Below, piece by piece: positions 6,507 to 13,091 of a DNA stretch of 36,298 nt. This stretch comes from a virus: positions 1 to 36,298 of the IMG/VR virus record IMGVR_UViG_3300025707_000018; one strand, given 5' to 3'. Below the pieces are notes generated by a model that saw nothing but the letters and a program-made list of their open reading frames with translations, did not search any database and was not told the DNA's origin. Positions within the stretch are counted from its first letter, which is position 1, and each line of letters opens with the position of its first letter. The position numbers and the translations under genes were made by a program.

Positions 6507-6670
6507 GAACAATAGTAAAATGGAAAGTAGATAATGCTATTACGCATTTAGACGGACTATTAGATTTAATAGAAAAAGATGAATCGGGAATAAAGCCTAC
6601 GACTATGAAATGGTTGGCAGGTGAAATTAGAATGACAATAGAAATCCTAGGAGGAAAAGAAGATGAATAA
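6503..6670 (+). CDS. 55-aa hypothetical protein before GroES
   Basis: A predicted helical microprotein (LDGLLDLIEKDESGIKPTTM). Its start overlaps the previous stop (ATGA) and its end overlaps the GroES start by 8 bases. The GroES ribosome site GGAGG lies within its last codons, so the two are probably coupled. The function is unknown. Confidence 0.6.
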   Translation: MRTIVKWKVDNAITHLDGLLDLIEKDESGIKPTTMKWLAGEIRMTIEILGGKEDE

Positions 6671-6935
6671 AATAAAACCATTAGATAATAGATTACTAGT
6701 ACAAGCAGACGCAGTAAAAGAGAAGACGGATAGCGGTATCTTAGTTTCTTCTGAAACTCAAAAGAAACCAAATAAGGGAGTAGTCCTTGAAGTGGGACCG
6801 AAAGTTGAGACTCTTAAGTCTGGCGACTATATTACATATCCAGATTATGCAGGTACTATTATATATACCGACGGAGAAGAATACTTGATAATGAGAGAAG
6901 CTGAAGTCTTAGCTATACTAGAGGATTCTAAATGA
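6663..6935 (+). CDS. groES: GroES-like co-chaperonin (Cpn10)
   Basis: A 90-aa protein matching the Cpn10 family in length and order of motifs. It opens with the beta-strand KIKPLDNRLLVQ. The mobile loop is EKTDSGILVSSETQKKP, with the Ile-Leu-Val tripeptide that docks on GroEL. GVVLEVGPKVETLKSGDYITY and a C-terminal strand complete the fold. GroES caps the host GroEL chamber and helps fold large proteins. T4 gp31 is the known phage precedent, needed for capsid folding. No GroEL gene is present, so it must work with host GroEL. A strong ribosome site, CTAGGAGGAAAAGAAG, precedes the ATG. Confidence 0.9.
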   Translation: MNKIKPLDNRLLVQADAVKEKTDSGILVSSETQKKPNKGVVLEVGPKVETLKSGDYITYPDYAGTIIYTDGEEYLIMREAEVLAILEDSK

Positions 6936-7021
6936 GTGTCGTAATAGTAATTCTAGTATTTTTATTATTAGTCTACGCAAAATTCATCTTAGAAGAGATT
7001 GATAGAGAAGGAGACAAATAA
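6932..7021 (+). CDS. 29-aa single-span membrane microprotein
   Basis: An ATGA overlap with the GroES stop starts a 29-residue product with a hydrophobic segment (VVIVILVFLLLVYAKFIL) and a short charged tail. It ends in a TAATG overlap with the next gene. Very short, but the exact coupling on both sides and the coherent transmembrane pattern support it. Confidence 0.55.
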   Translation: MSVVIVILVFLLLVYAKFILEEIDREGDK

Positions 7022-7194
7022 TGATTGAACATGAAGAAGGAAGTATAGAAATCAAAGATAAAGACGATTGTGTTTGGATGTCAACTTGTTGTGGTGGTAA
7101 CGCAATGACAGAAGTTGCAGAAGACGGCGACATAGGAATTGCTATATGTAGCGAATGTCGTGATTGGGCAGACTTTGAATTGGAGGAAGAATGA
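7021..7194 (+). CDS. 57-aa zinc-ribbon-like protein
   Basis: Two cysteine pairs, STCCGG near residue 23 and AICSECRDW near 42-50, are spaced as in small zinc ribbons. The flanks are acidic. It starts at a TAATG overlap with a strong GGAGA ribosome site and ends in an ATGA overlap. It could bind RNA polymerase or DNA, but no family is recognised. Confidence 0.6.
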   Translation: MIEHEEGSIEIKDKDDCVWMSTCCGGNAMTEVAEDGDIGIAICSECRDWADFELEEE

Positions 7195-7346
7195 CAAAAC
7201 TGAATAAAGGTGCAGTGCCTAGACTCACGCAAGAGATATATTTTAAGTGTAGCTCGAACGGGTCTAAAAAAATAAACAGACAATTAACTTTAAAAAGCTT
7301 TGATAAAAAGCTTGGAGAGTTAATGCAATTAACGGAGATTAAATGA
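7191..7346 (+). CDS. 51-aa basic hypothetical protein
   Basis: Starts at an ATGA junction behind the ribosome site TTGGAGGAAGA and ends at an ATGA junction with the gene at 7343. It is Lys-rich with no recognised domain. The tight coupling supports translation. Confidence 0.55.
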   Translation: MTKLNKGAVPRLTQEIYFKCSSNGSKKINRQLTLKSFDKKLGELMQLTEIK

Positions 7347-7594
7347 AGAAAATAGACAACAGAACTACTGGCGACAAGCTTATAGATAGCCTTAAAGTAG
7401 AGGTAGAAGTAATGAGTTTTAGTCAACAACAGCTAACTTTATATATAGGACAAGTACAAGAATTAGTCAAAAAACTAGCTTATGACTTAGATAGATATAA
7501 AGAGGGTTATAGTATTTTGTCGGAATATTTTGACTCTATACCCGACGATTCAAAACAAGATGTTGATAGTAAACTAATGGAACTTAATTTATAA
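7343..7594 (+). CDS. 83-aa helical hypothetical protein
   Basis: A predicted coiled-coil or helical protein (residues about 10-60 are amphipathic: FSQQQLTLYIGQVQELVKKL), like small phage proteins of unknown role. It is last in the cluster that starts at 5668. The promoter at 7611 follows directly. Confidence 0.65.
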   Translation: MKKIDNRTTGDKLIDSLKVEVEVMSFSQQQLTLYIGQVQELVKKLAYDLDRYKEGYSILSEYFDSIPDDSKQDVDSKLMELNL

Positions 7595-7610
7595 AGTTAT
7601 AAAGTTTATG

Positions 7611-7640
7611 TTGACTCAAATAAAATTTAATATGTATATT
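7611..7640 (+). promoter_or_regulatory. Candidate sigma70 promoter for the recombination operon
   Basis: TTGACT (7611-7616), an 18-base spacer and TATATT (7635-7640), with TG directly before the -10. It lies in the 51-base gap before the RHH gene. The block GTTGACTNAAATAAAA is repeated upstream of the gene at 11070. Confidence 0.65.
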
Positions 7641-7645
7641 GCTTT

Positions 7646-7825
7646 ATGAAAAATAGATATCAAACTTCTTTTGTTGTAGATAAAAAACTTTGGATAAAGT
7701 TTAAATCTAGAACCCTAAAAGAAGGTGTATCAATTAAAGATAAATTACATAGTCTAATGCTAGACTACGTCAATTCCAAGGAGACAAAAAGTGCCCGCCG
7801 TTGGTTTCAAATACCCAAATGGTAA
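7646..7825 (+). CDS. Small ribbon-helix-helix DNA-binding protein
   Basis: A 59-aa product not obvious from size alone. Residues 7-42 follow the Arc/CopG-type RHH pattern: a polar beta strand (TSFVVDK), a first helix (KLWIKFKSRTLKEG), a turn (VSI) and a second helix (KDKLHSLMLDYV). RHH proteins dimerise and bind operators through the strand. It is the first gene after the promoter at 7611 and overlaps the nuclease start by 35 bases in another frame, so it may repress its own operon. The last 15 residues are translated from the overlap. Confidence 0.65.
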   Translation: MKNRYQTSFVVDKKLWIKFKSRTLKEGVSIKDKLHSLMLDYVNSKETKSARRWFQIPKW

Positions 7826-8672
7826 CACAGTCTCTTTTGACGATGTAAGAGAAGGTAATGTAGATATCCTAGAAATGGGAATGTCGTTACCGACTTTAAT
7901 TGAAATGTCGAAAGAAAGAGACCCTAATAGAAAGCCATCAACTACTGAGCTTCTAACTGGAACTTGTGAATCCTATTTAAAAAGGACTAAGGACTACTTT
8001 GTAGACCCACAAGATAGAGCATTCTCCTTAGCAGGAACTATGCACCATTCTAGACTAGAAAAACACGAAGACGATAGACATCTACTAGAACAGAAATTAG
8101 AAGAGTTTAATATAACTGGAATAGCAGACTTGTATGACAAGAAAACTAAGATGTTATTAGACTATAAAAATACCGGTTCTTATAAATGTGCTCAATTATT
8201 AGGGATGACATACAATCTAACACCAGACCCGTCTGGAGCTAAATACAAATCGAGTGGTAAATGGGGAAGAAAAGGTTCTCCTAAAATGGTTAAACAATGG
8301 TACCGCGACGAAGGTTTAGCAGAATACGGAGACTGGGGTTGGCAATTAAACTGGTATAGATATCTCTTGACAAAATCAGGATACGAAGTCGATAACATGT
8401 ACATACAAGTTACACTTAGAGACGGAGGTCTAGCAGTGTCTAGAGATAGAGGATTAGATAAGCATATTTATTTAATCGAAGTACCAAAATATGACGATGA
8501 GGTATTAGAAAATAGGTTTTTAACAGCTAGAGATGAATTAACTAAAGCTCTAGAGACTGGAAACTTGCCTCAGAAATGTAGTAGTGAACAAACATGGAAT
8601 GGAAGAAAATGTCAATCTTATTGTGACGTAAGAAATCTATGTCCATATAATAATGGGAGTGTAAATGGGTAA
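7791..8672 (+). CDS. Cas4/RecB-like PD-(D/E)XK exonuclease with Fe-S cysteines
   Basis: A 293-aa protein starting at GTG behind a strong site (CAAGGAGACAAAAA). It shows GTMHHSRLE near residue 83, ITGIADLYD (about 107-115), LLDYKN with the Asp-x-Lys catalytic pair (about 123-128) and a QLNWYRYL motif, the order of the RecB-nuclease/Cas4 family. A Cys near 58 and three C-terminal cysteines (C274, C278, C284) match the four-cysteine iron-sulfur staple of Cas4 and AddB. The predicted role is 5'-3' resection of double-stranded DNA to give the single strands used by the annealing protein encoded next. There are no CRISPR features nearby, so this is a recombination nuclease. Confidence 0.8.
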   Translation: MPAVGFKYPNGNTVSFDDVREGNVDILEMGMSLPTLIEMSKERDPNRKPSTTELLTGTCESYLKRTKDYFVDPQDRAFSLAGTMHHSRLEKHEDDRHLLEQKLEEFNITGIADLYDKKTKMLLDYKNTGSYKCAQLLGMTYNLTPDPSGAKYKSSGKWGRKGSPKMVKQWYRDEGLAEYGDWGWQLNWYRYLLTKSGYEVDNMYIQVTLRDGGLAVSRDRGLDKHIYLIEVPKYDDEVLENRFLTARDELTKALETGNLPQKCSSEQTWNGRKCQSYCDVRNLCPYNNGSVNG

Positions 8673-9315
8673 AATGAGTGAGTTAGACTTAGTGAAACAA
8701 GATATTCAACAAATATCTGACGACATAGAGTCTAGTAGACCAGAAATCTATGAAGAAAGTTCTTTGATTTCAAAACACCAAAATGTCTCAGAAGCACCTA
8801 CTCCTCAAGACGTAGTTAAAAGTAGAAATGGTTTTGATTACGTAGACGAAGGATATATGCGTTGGAGATTAAACCAACATTATCCTGTCTGGTCTTGGGA
8901 AGTAATAAAGTACGAGACACTTGGAGACAAGGCTATAGTAGTACATGGACGTCTAAAGATTATGGACGAAGGTATACCACGTAGTTTTGACTCAGTAGCA
9001 GCACATAGAATAGCACAAGCTAGAAGTGGAGCTGGATACGTGGACTTAGGTAATGACCTAAAAGCCGCAAATTCAGATGCATTTAAAGTTGCAGTTAACA
9101 GACTATGTAATGTTGCAGATGACGTGTACAGGAAACAATACGTTGATAAGACTCTTAGTCAAAATCAGTATGACGCATTGCTACTAGTCATGTCACAGCT
9201 AGATGTACAGGAAGCAGAAAAAGTCGAGATTGCTTTATCATCTGGTAAAATAAACACAGACAATTACGACAAAGTAATGTCTAAACTCAAAATAGAGGAG
9301 TCTAAAGATGAGTAA
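8665..9315 (+). CDS. Rad52-like single-strand annealing protein
   Basis: A 216-aa protein. Residues about 60-165 fit the Rad52/Rad22-type annealing fold: WSWEVIKYETLGDKAIVVHG, a strand with SVAAHRI, then DLGNDLKAANSDAFKVAVNR, the helix that in Rad52 reads as an alternating Ala/Lys stretch. The first 45 residues are acidic and probably disordered. Such proteins anneal complementary single strands in phage recombination. It lies between the exonuclease and the SSB-like gene, overlapping both by 8 bases, the classic exonuclease-annealase-SSB set. Assigned from pattern and context, so the exact subfamily (Rad52, Erf or other) is uncertain. Confidence 0.65.
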   Translation: MGKMSELDLVKQDIQQISDDIESSRPEIYEESSLISKHQNVSEAPTPQDVVKSRNGFDYVDEGYMRWRLNQHYPVWSWEVIKYETLGDKAIVVHGRLKIMDEGIPRSFDSVAAHRIAQARSGAGYVDLGNDLKAANSDAFKVAVNRLCNVADDVYRKQYVDKTLSQNQYDALLLVMSQLDVQEAEKVEIALSSGKINTDNYDKVMSKLKIEESKDE

Positions 9316-9868
9316 TGTATCAGATGTCTTAAATGACATAGATAACAATGTAGCTTATTATAATCCTTCTGACGATACTAGTGGCAAGAAATATGCTACT
9401 ATAGAAGAAGGAACATATGAAGCTACTGTCAGTAAACTAACTATCAAAAAAGATATTATTGTAAAGAACCAATATATCAGCGATATCTTTGAAGCTAGTT
9501 ATAAGCTTGACGACAAAAGATACCCAGATTTAAAGGGTAGGGAAATTAAGTCTAAAGGATACTTTAGGTTTAAAACTCCAGATAAAGACAAACATCCTAA
9601 GCTAGAGGATAATCAAGGTAACAATAAAGGTTACATGATTTTCTCCGAGGCTTGTGGATTTGAGATGAAAAAAGACGACCAAGGAAGATATCTTCTTCCT
9701 ATGGTGATGGAATCTGATATCTCAGGTAACGCAGTTACTATCAAGGTTGTTCACGATAAATGGACCGACCAATCTGGAGAGACAAGAGTAACACCAATTG
9801 CTATCAACGTATTCAAATCAAACAGGGTAGTTGAAAAGCCATTGACGGAAGACGAATTGCCATTCTAA
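9308..9868 (+). CDS. SSB-like single-stranded DNA-binding protein
   Basis: A 186-aa protein ending in acidic residues then DELPF (182-186), the C-terminal tip by which bacterial SSB recruits repair proteins (the E. coli tip is DDIPF). The body has beta-strand-rich segments (GTYEATVSKLTIKKD, IFEASYKLDD, GNAVTIKVVHDKW) consistent with an OB fold, though I see no diagnostic OB motif. Phage ssDNA-binding proteins often keep this tip with a divergent core. Coupled with the annealing protein upstream and the gene at 9868 (TAATG overlap). Confidence 0.7.
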   Translation: MSNVSDVLNDIDNNVAYYNPSDDTSGKKYATIEEGTYEATVSKLTIKKDIIVKNQYISDIFEASYKLDDKRYPDLKGREIKSKGYFRFKTPDKDKHPKLEDNQGNNKGYMIFSEACGFEMKKDDQGRYLLPMVMESDISGNAVTIKVVHDKWTDQSGETRVTPIAINVFKSNRVVEKPLTEDELPF

Positions 9869-10101
9869 TGGACTATACTATAACATTAGACGAAAAGCAA
9901 TTAATGTCACTGATTGAGATGATTGAGCAGCATAGATGCGAAGGAGAAGAAGAATGCTTTTCCAGTGTTCGAACTTCTATAAAAGCTCAATTCCAGTCTC
10001 AGTTTATCAAACATGAAGAAGAGGTAATTTTAGTAGCAGATGATATAATAGACTCTGCTAAGAAAACTCTTGGTCCTGGATTTTGTGACAATTGTGATTA
10101 A
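9868..10101 (+). CDS. 77-aa hypothetical protein with a cysteine tail
   Basis: Helical, Glu-rich, with C-terminal FCDNCD that could bind metal. The ATG overlaps the SSB stop (TAATG) and the stop overlaps the next start in the same way. It is probably an accessory replication or recombination factor by position only. Confidence 0.6.
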   Translation: MDYTITLDEKQLMSLIEMIEQHRCEGEEECFSSVRTSIKAQFQSQFIKHEEEVILVADDIIDSAKKTLGPGFCDNCD

Positions 10102-10355
10102 TGGATATTTCTAACTGGAATAGCATTATGAATTCGTTCCAAGAACTCTTGGGATATGACAAGGGAATAACAGAGGTCCTTGTCACTAAACGTCTTAGTA
10201 AGCTAGGACGTAAGTCAATAGTAGATATAAGTGGGCGAGAGGAAAAGTATCTCGTCCACATACTACGTAAAAGATATAGGGAGATATTAAATGACAAAAA
10301 AAGAAGTGATGATAAGAGAAAAAATACAGAAGACGGGAGTAACGTCAACCAATGA
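10101..10355 (+). CDS. 84-aa basic hypothetical protein
   Basis: A TAATG-coupled gene. Residues about 25-65 are basic and helical (TKRLSKLGRKSIVDIS), which could be a small DNA-binding domain; the C-terminus is highly charged. It overlaps the following gene by 65 bases, unusually long for this genome, so one of the two may start later. Confidence 0.55.
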   Translation: MDISNWNSIMNSFQELLGYDKGITEVLVTKRLSKLGRKSIVDISGREEKYLVHILRKRYREILNDKKRSDDKRKNTEDGSNVNQ

Positions 10356-10524
10356 ATGCTTTGTTAGATATAGAGCATTCCCTTCAGTTACAAAAAAAGT
10401 AGTTAGCCAAATGATTAAAGAAGGATACAATATAAGTATTGTAGATGACCATATAGATTTGTCCTTTTTTTGGTTAGATTGCAATAAAAATATGATTTTT
10501 TCTCAAAAAAGAGCATTAAACTAA
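10291..10524 (+). CDS. 77-aa hypothetical protein
   Basis: Starts inside the previous gene behind the ribosome site AGGGAGATATTAA. It contains basic helices, a hydrophobic stretch (ISIVDDHIDLSFFWLD) and no recognised motif. A helix-turn-helix in residues 15-50 (KKVVSQMIKEGYNISIVDD) is conceivable but not convincing. It precedes the structured gap at 10542. Confidence 0.55.
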   Translation: MTKKEVMIREKIQKTGVTSTNECFVRYRAFPSVTKKVVSQMIKEGYNISIVDDHIDLSFFWLDCNKNMIFSQKRALN

Positions 10525-10541
10525 AATAACAAATGAGGTTA

Positions 10542-10611
10542 CCCCTCTATGGACATTTGGCAGGTTAGACGACACTTATGTCGCAAATGTAATTATAATC
10601 GATTAGAGGGG
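10542..10611 (+). ncRNA. Candidate structured RNA leader with nested perfect stems
   Basis: Three nested perfect helices: CCCCTCTA (10542-10549) with 10604-10611; ACATTTG (10553-10559) with 10584-10590; and CGACA (10570-10574) with TGTCG (10579-10583) around a CTTA loop. The last two abut on the 3' side and are separated by a 10-base bulge (10560-10569) on the 5' side. The hexamer AGGTTA occurs both just before the element and within the bulge. It fills the 107-base gap before the gene at 10632 and ends 20 bases before its ATG, so it may be a riboswitch-like leader. No known class was recognised. Confidence 0.55.
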
Positions 10612-10631
10612 CATTCTCGTAAGGAAAAAAA

Positions 10632-11033
10632 ATGAAAAGACCAATTTTATACGAAAAAAGATTCAAACAATCAATAATATTTGACGGATTACAAGATGGG
10701 CTTGTTTCTCCTACAGATATTGACTTTTGCTTTGAAGTAGGTAATAAATTCTTATTAATAGGAGACTGTAAAAAAGATGACGCACCATTTCCTACTGGGC
10801 AAAGACTAGTTATAGAAAGGATTGTCGATAACTGGAGAGCTACAAAGAAAGTATCTCTAGGGGTTATAGCTACTCACAGCACAAGTACAGAGCAATCTAT
10901 AATGTTGGCTAATACTGTAGTTACTAAGGTGTATTACAACGGAGAGTGGAAAGAGACATTTATGGTTTTTGACGAATTCGTTAAAAGGACTGCAGAAAGA
11001 TTTGATATAGAAAAATTAAAGCATTTGAAATAA
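10632..11033 (+). CDS. Putative PD-(D/E)XK-type nuclease
   Basis: A 133-aa protein. PTDIDFCFEVGNKFLLIGDC is followed by KK, giving the strand pair of a restriction-endonuclease-like core: acidic residues in the first strand (DID), then Asp-x-Lys. A helix with QRLVIERIVDNW follows, as in small phage nucleases. The order is right but the canonical Glu-x-Lys is Asp-Cys-Lys, so catalysis is not certain. It sits between the structured leader and the Hjc-like gene. The ATG has the ribosome site GTAAGGAA. Confidence 0.5.
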   Translation: MKRPILYEKRFKQSIIFDGLQDGLVSPTDIDFCFEVGNKFLLIGDCKKDDAPFPTGQRLVIERIVDNWRATKKVSLGVIATHSTSTEQSIMLANTVVTKVYYNGEWKETFMVFDEFVKRTAERFDIEKLKHLK

Positions 11034-11034
11034 G

Positions 11035-11064
11035 TTGACTGAAATAAAAACAAATTTGTAAATT
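11035..11064 (+). promoter_or_regulatory. Candidate sigma70 promoter before the resolvase gene
   Basis: TTGACT (11035-11040), an 18-base spacer, TG, then TAAATT (11059-11064). A better -10 match, TATAAT at 11064-11069, lies too far (23 bases) from this -35. If the first pair is used, the 5' leader is very short or absent, since the ATG is at 11070. The sequence block matches the promoter at 7611. Confidence 0.5.
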
Positions 11065-11069
11065 ATAAT

Positions 11070-11408
11070 ATGGCATGTAAATCAAAAGCAAAAGGTAATC
11101 GATTCGAGAAGGAGTGCGTAGACATCGCACAATCCCATGGCTTCAATGCAAAGAGAGCTTGGGGTAGTGACGGAAGAAGTTTAGGTGAATCTCCAGAAGT
11201 CGATTTAATTGTAGACTATCTACTAGATGAAGAAACCTCAAGAAAAATGAAGGTTCAATGTAAAGTAAGAAAATCTATAGCCAGTTACCTTTTACCACCA
11301 GACGATTGCGATATTACCCTTATCAAACAAGATAGAGGGGAAATATATGCAACTATTCGATACAAAGATTTGTTAGAATTAATTCAGCTTACTTTTCAGT
11401 TAAGTTAA
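11070..11408 (+). CDS. Hjc-like Holliday junction resolvase / nuclease
   Basis: A 112-aa protein with the archaeal Hjc-type PD-(D/E)XK order: KGNRFEKECV, whose conserved Glu lies in the first helix, GFNAKRAWGSDGRS, then EVDLIV with the catalytic Asp and KVQCKVRKS supplying Gln-x-x-Lys in place of Glu-x-Lys. Members resolve four-way junctions; similar small nucleases occur in many phages. The usual Hjc length is about 110-140. No ribosome site is visible because the promoter abuts the ATG, so translation may be leaderless. It follows the exonuclease-annealase-SSB set and would complete a recombination module. Confidence 0.65.
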   Translation: MACKSKAKGNRFEKECVDIAQSHGFNAKRAWGSDGRSLGESPEVDLIVDYLLDEETSRKMKVQCKVRKSIASYLLPPDDCDITLIKQDRGEIYATIRYKDLLELIQLTFQLS

Positions 11409-11430
11409 ATAAAAATACAGGGAGAATAAA

Positions 11431-11790
11431 ATGAGAAGTGTCTTTACTTATAAGCCACAAGAAGAGTGGCAACGCGAAAAAAGTGAGTTTATGTCTTACT
11501 ATCTATACTTAAAACAAGTAGACCCGGAGGGGTACGAAGATTGGTTCGATAAGGATATAGTAGACCTATATATAATGGGAAAGAAAAATCCTTATTTTTT
11601 TGCACAGAGAGCTAAACCTAGTAATGAGAATGTATCTATGGTCAGAGTTCCTACTAGATGTCCAATATGTCAAAAAGCTTGGGCAATAGAAATGCAAGAC
11701 AGTAATAAATTTGAGCCAGGATATTTAGACCAGTCTGTATACAAGACAATACCTATGGTGAAAGGAGTGTGTCATAAATGCAAGGACTAG
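11431..11790 (+). CDS. Zinc-ribbon hypothetical protein before DnaB
   Basis: A 119-aa protein. The N-terminal half is helical and aromatic (EWQREKSEFMSYYLYLKQVD). The C-terminal half has CPIC (about residue 77) and a final CHKC pair, making a likely four-Cys zinc ribbon. Ribosome site GGGAGAA. Its last 13 bases overlap the helicase gene, so it could be a helicase loader or primase-like accessory, but no such domain is recognisable. Confidence 0.6.
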   Translation: MRSVFTYKPQEEWQREKSEFMSYYLYLKQVDPEGYEDWFDKDIVDLYIMGKKNPYFFAQRAKPSNENVSMVRVPTRCPICQKAWAIEMQDSNKFEPGYLDQSVYKTIPMVKGVCHKCKD

Positions 11791-13091
11791 GAATATTCAA
11801 CGAAGAATCAGAAAGAGCTGTACTAGGTTCAATATTAAAAGATGAAAAATGTTTAGATGTAGTAAAAGACTATATAATAGATAAAGACGCTTTTTATATA
11901 GAAAAACATCAAACGATATGGAATGCTATAATAGATTTAAAATCTGAAAACATACCTATAGACATGGTTAATATATCTAGCAAAGTAAAAGGTATTACTT
12001 ATTACATTACTGGACTAGTAGAGTCTGTGCCTTCTACGGCAAATGTAGAGTCTTATGCAAAACAACTACATTCAGATTGGTTAAGAAGAAAACTTATAAG
12101 ACAGTCTCAAGAGATTGCTAATAAAGCATCTGACGATACAAATGATATAAGTAGTCTTTTAGTTAACGTGCATGACACGGCAAGCTCTTTACTTAATCTA
12201 GAGCCGGGACAAAAATTTGACTTAGACGCTTTGTTATCTATGACTAAAGATTCTTTGTTTAGCAAGAGAAGTTTAACCACCACAGGATTTGAGCCTATTG
12301 ATAATATTATATCAGGTATGACAAAGGGAGAAATAACTATATTTGCAGGTAGACCTGGTAATGCCAAGACTACTACCGTTGCTAACATTGCTAGGAATTT
12401 AGTCTTAGCTGGAAAGAAAGTAGTTATGTTCAACAGAGAGATGCCTAATACCGAAATGATGAAGAAGTTTATTGCTATGGAATCAGAAGGAATAACTTAT
12501 CACATGTTAAGACATAATGCAGTTACTAGTAAATCAGAGATTGAGAAAAGTTTAAATATTATTAAAGAAAGATATACCGACAAATTATTTATGTTTGACA
12601 ATATTAGTAATTTAGAAGGAACTTTTAGAGAGATACGACGTATAAAGCCGGATGTGGTTATTGATGACCATATAGGACTTATAGAATATCCTACTAATGA
12701 CATGAGAGACTTAAGATTAAAAATCGGCGACACTTCAAGAAAGTATAAGTGGTTATGCAAGTCAGAAGAAATGTCTGTAATATTAGTCTCTCAACTTAAT
12801 CGTAATATAGAATATAGAACAGAACGTATTCCTAAGCTTAGTGACCTTGCAGAGTCTGGTAATCTAGAACAAGATGCAGAGATTGTAGCATTCACGCACT
12901 ATCCTTGGACTGTTAATTTTGAGAATGCAAAGAATGGTAAATATGGATTAGATATTGTTGTGGCTAAAAATAGATATGGCTCTACTGGAAAGGCAACCGT
13001 TGGATTTTCTCCAGATACTTGTACTTTGTATGATACTGTGGAAGAAGCAGAGGCAAGTGTCGCCAAGGTTATGCCTGACGTTCCATTTTAA
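11778..13091 (+). CDS. dnaB: DnaB-type replicative DNA helicase
   Basis: A 437-aa protein of normal DnaB length. The N-terminal domain opens with EESERAVLGSILKDE, the usual DnaB start. The RecA-like domain has Walker A GRPGNAKTT (about 192-200, with Ala in place of the usual Gly before Lys), Walker B VVIDDHIGLI (about 293-302), VILVSQLNR (motif H3) and the DLAESGNLEQDAE segment typical of DnaB. It unwinds DNA 5'-3' ahead of the fork. No primase or polymerase is seen in the window, so the phage probably borrows host enzymes or encodes them elsewhere. Its stop overlaps the stop of the opposing late operon. Confidence 0.9.
   Translation: MQGLGIFNEESERAVLGSILKDEKCLDVVKDYIIDKDAFYIEKHQTIWNAIIDLKSENIPIDMVNISSKVKGITYYITGLVESVPSTANVESYAKQLHSDWLRRKLIRQSQEIANKASDDTNDISSLLVNVHDTASSLLNLEPGQKFDLDALLSMTKDSLFSKRSLTTTGFEPIDNIISGMTKGEITIFAGRPGNAKTTTVANIARNLVLAGKKVVMFNREMPNTEMMKKFIAMESEGITYHMLRHNAVTSKSEIEKSLNIIKERYTDKLFMFDNISNLEGTFREIRRIKPDVVIDDHIGLIEYPTNDMRDLRLKIGDTSRKYKWLCKSEEMSVILVSQLNRNIEYRTERIPKLSDLAESGNLEQDAEIVAFTHYPWTVNFENAKNGKYGLDIVVAKNRYGSTGKATVGFSPDTCTLYDTVEEAEASVAKVMPDVPF

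Noticed and set aside
6098-7429. Minus-strand frames opposite the small GroES-region genes
   Set aside because: The plus-strand genes here are tightly coupled with good ribosome sites, and one is a clear GroES. The minus frames give hydrophobic Ser/Leu-rich nonsense.
7791-8672. CRISPR adaptation gene (Cas4)
   Set aside because: There is no repeat array, Cas1 or Cas2 in the window. The Cas4-like features belong equally to phage recombination nucleases, and the neighbours are an annealase and an SSB-like protein.
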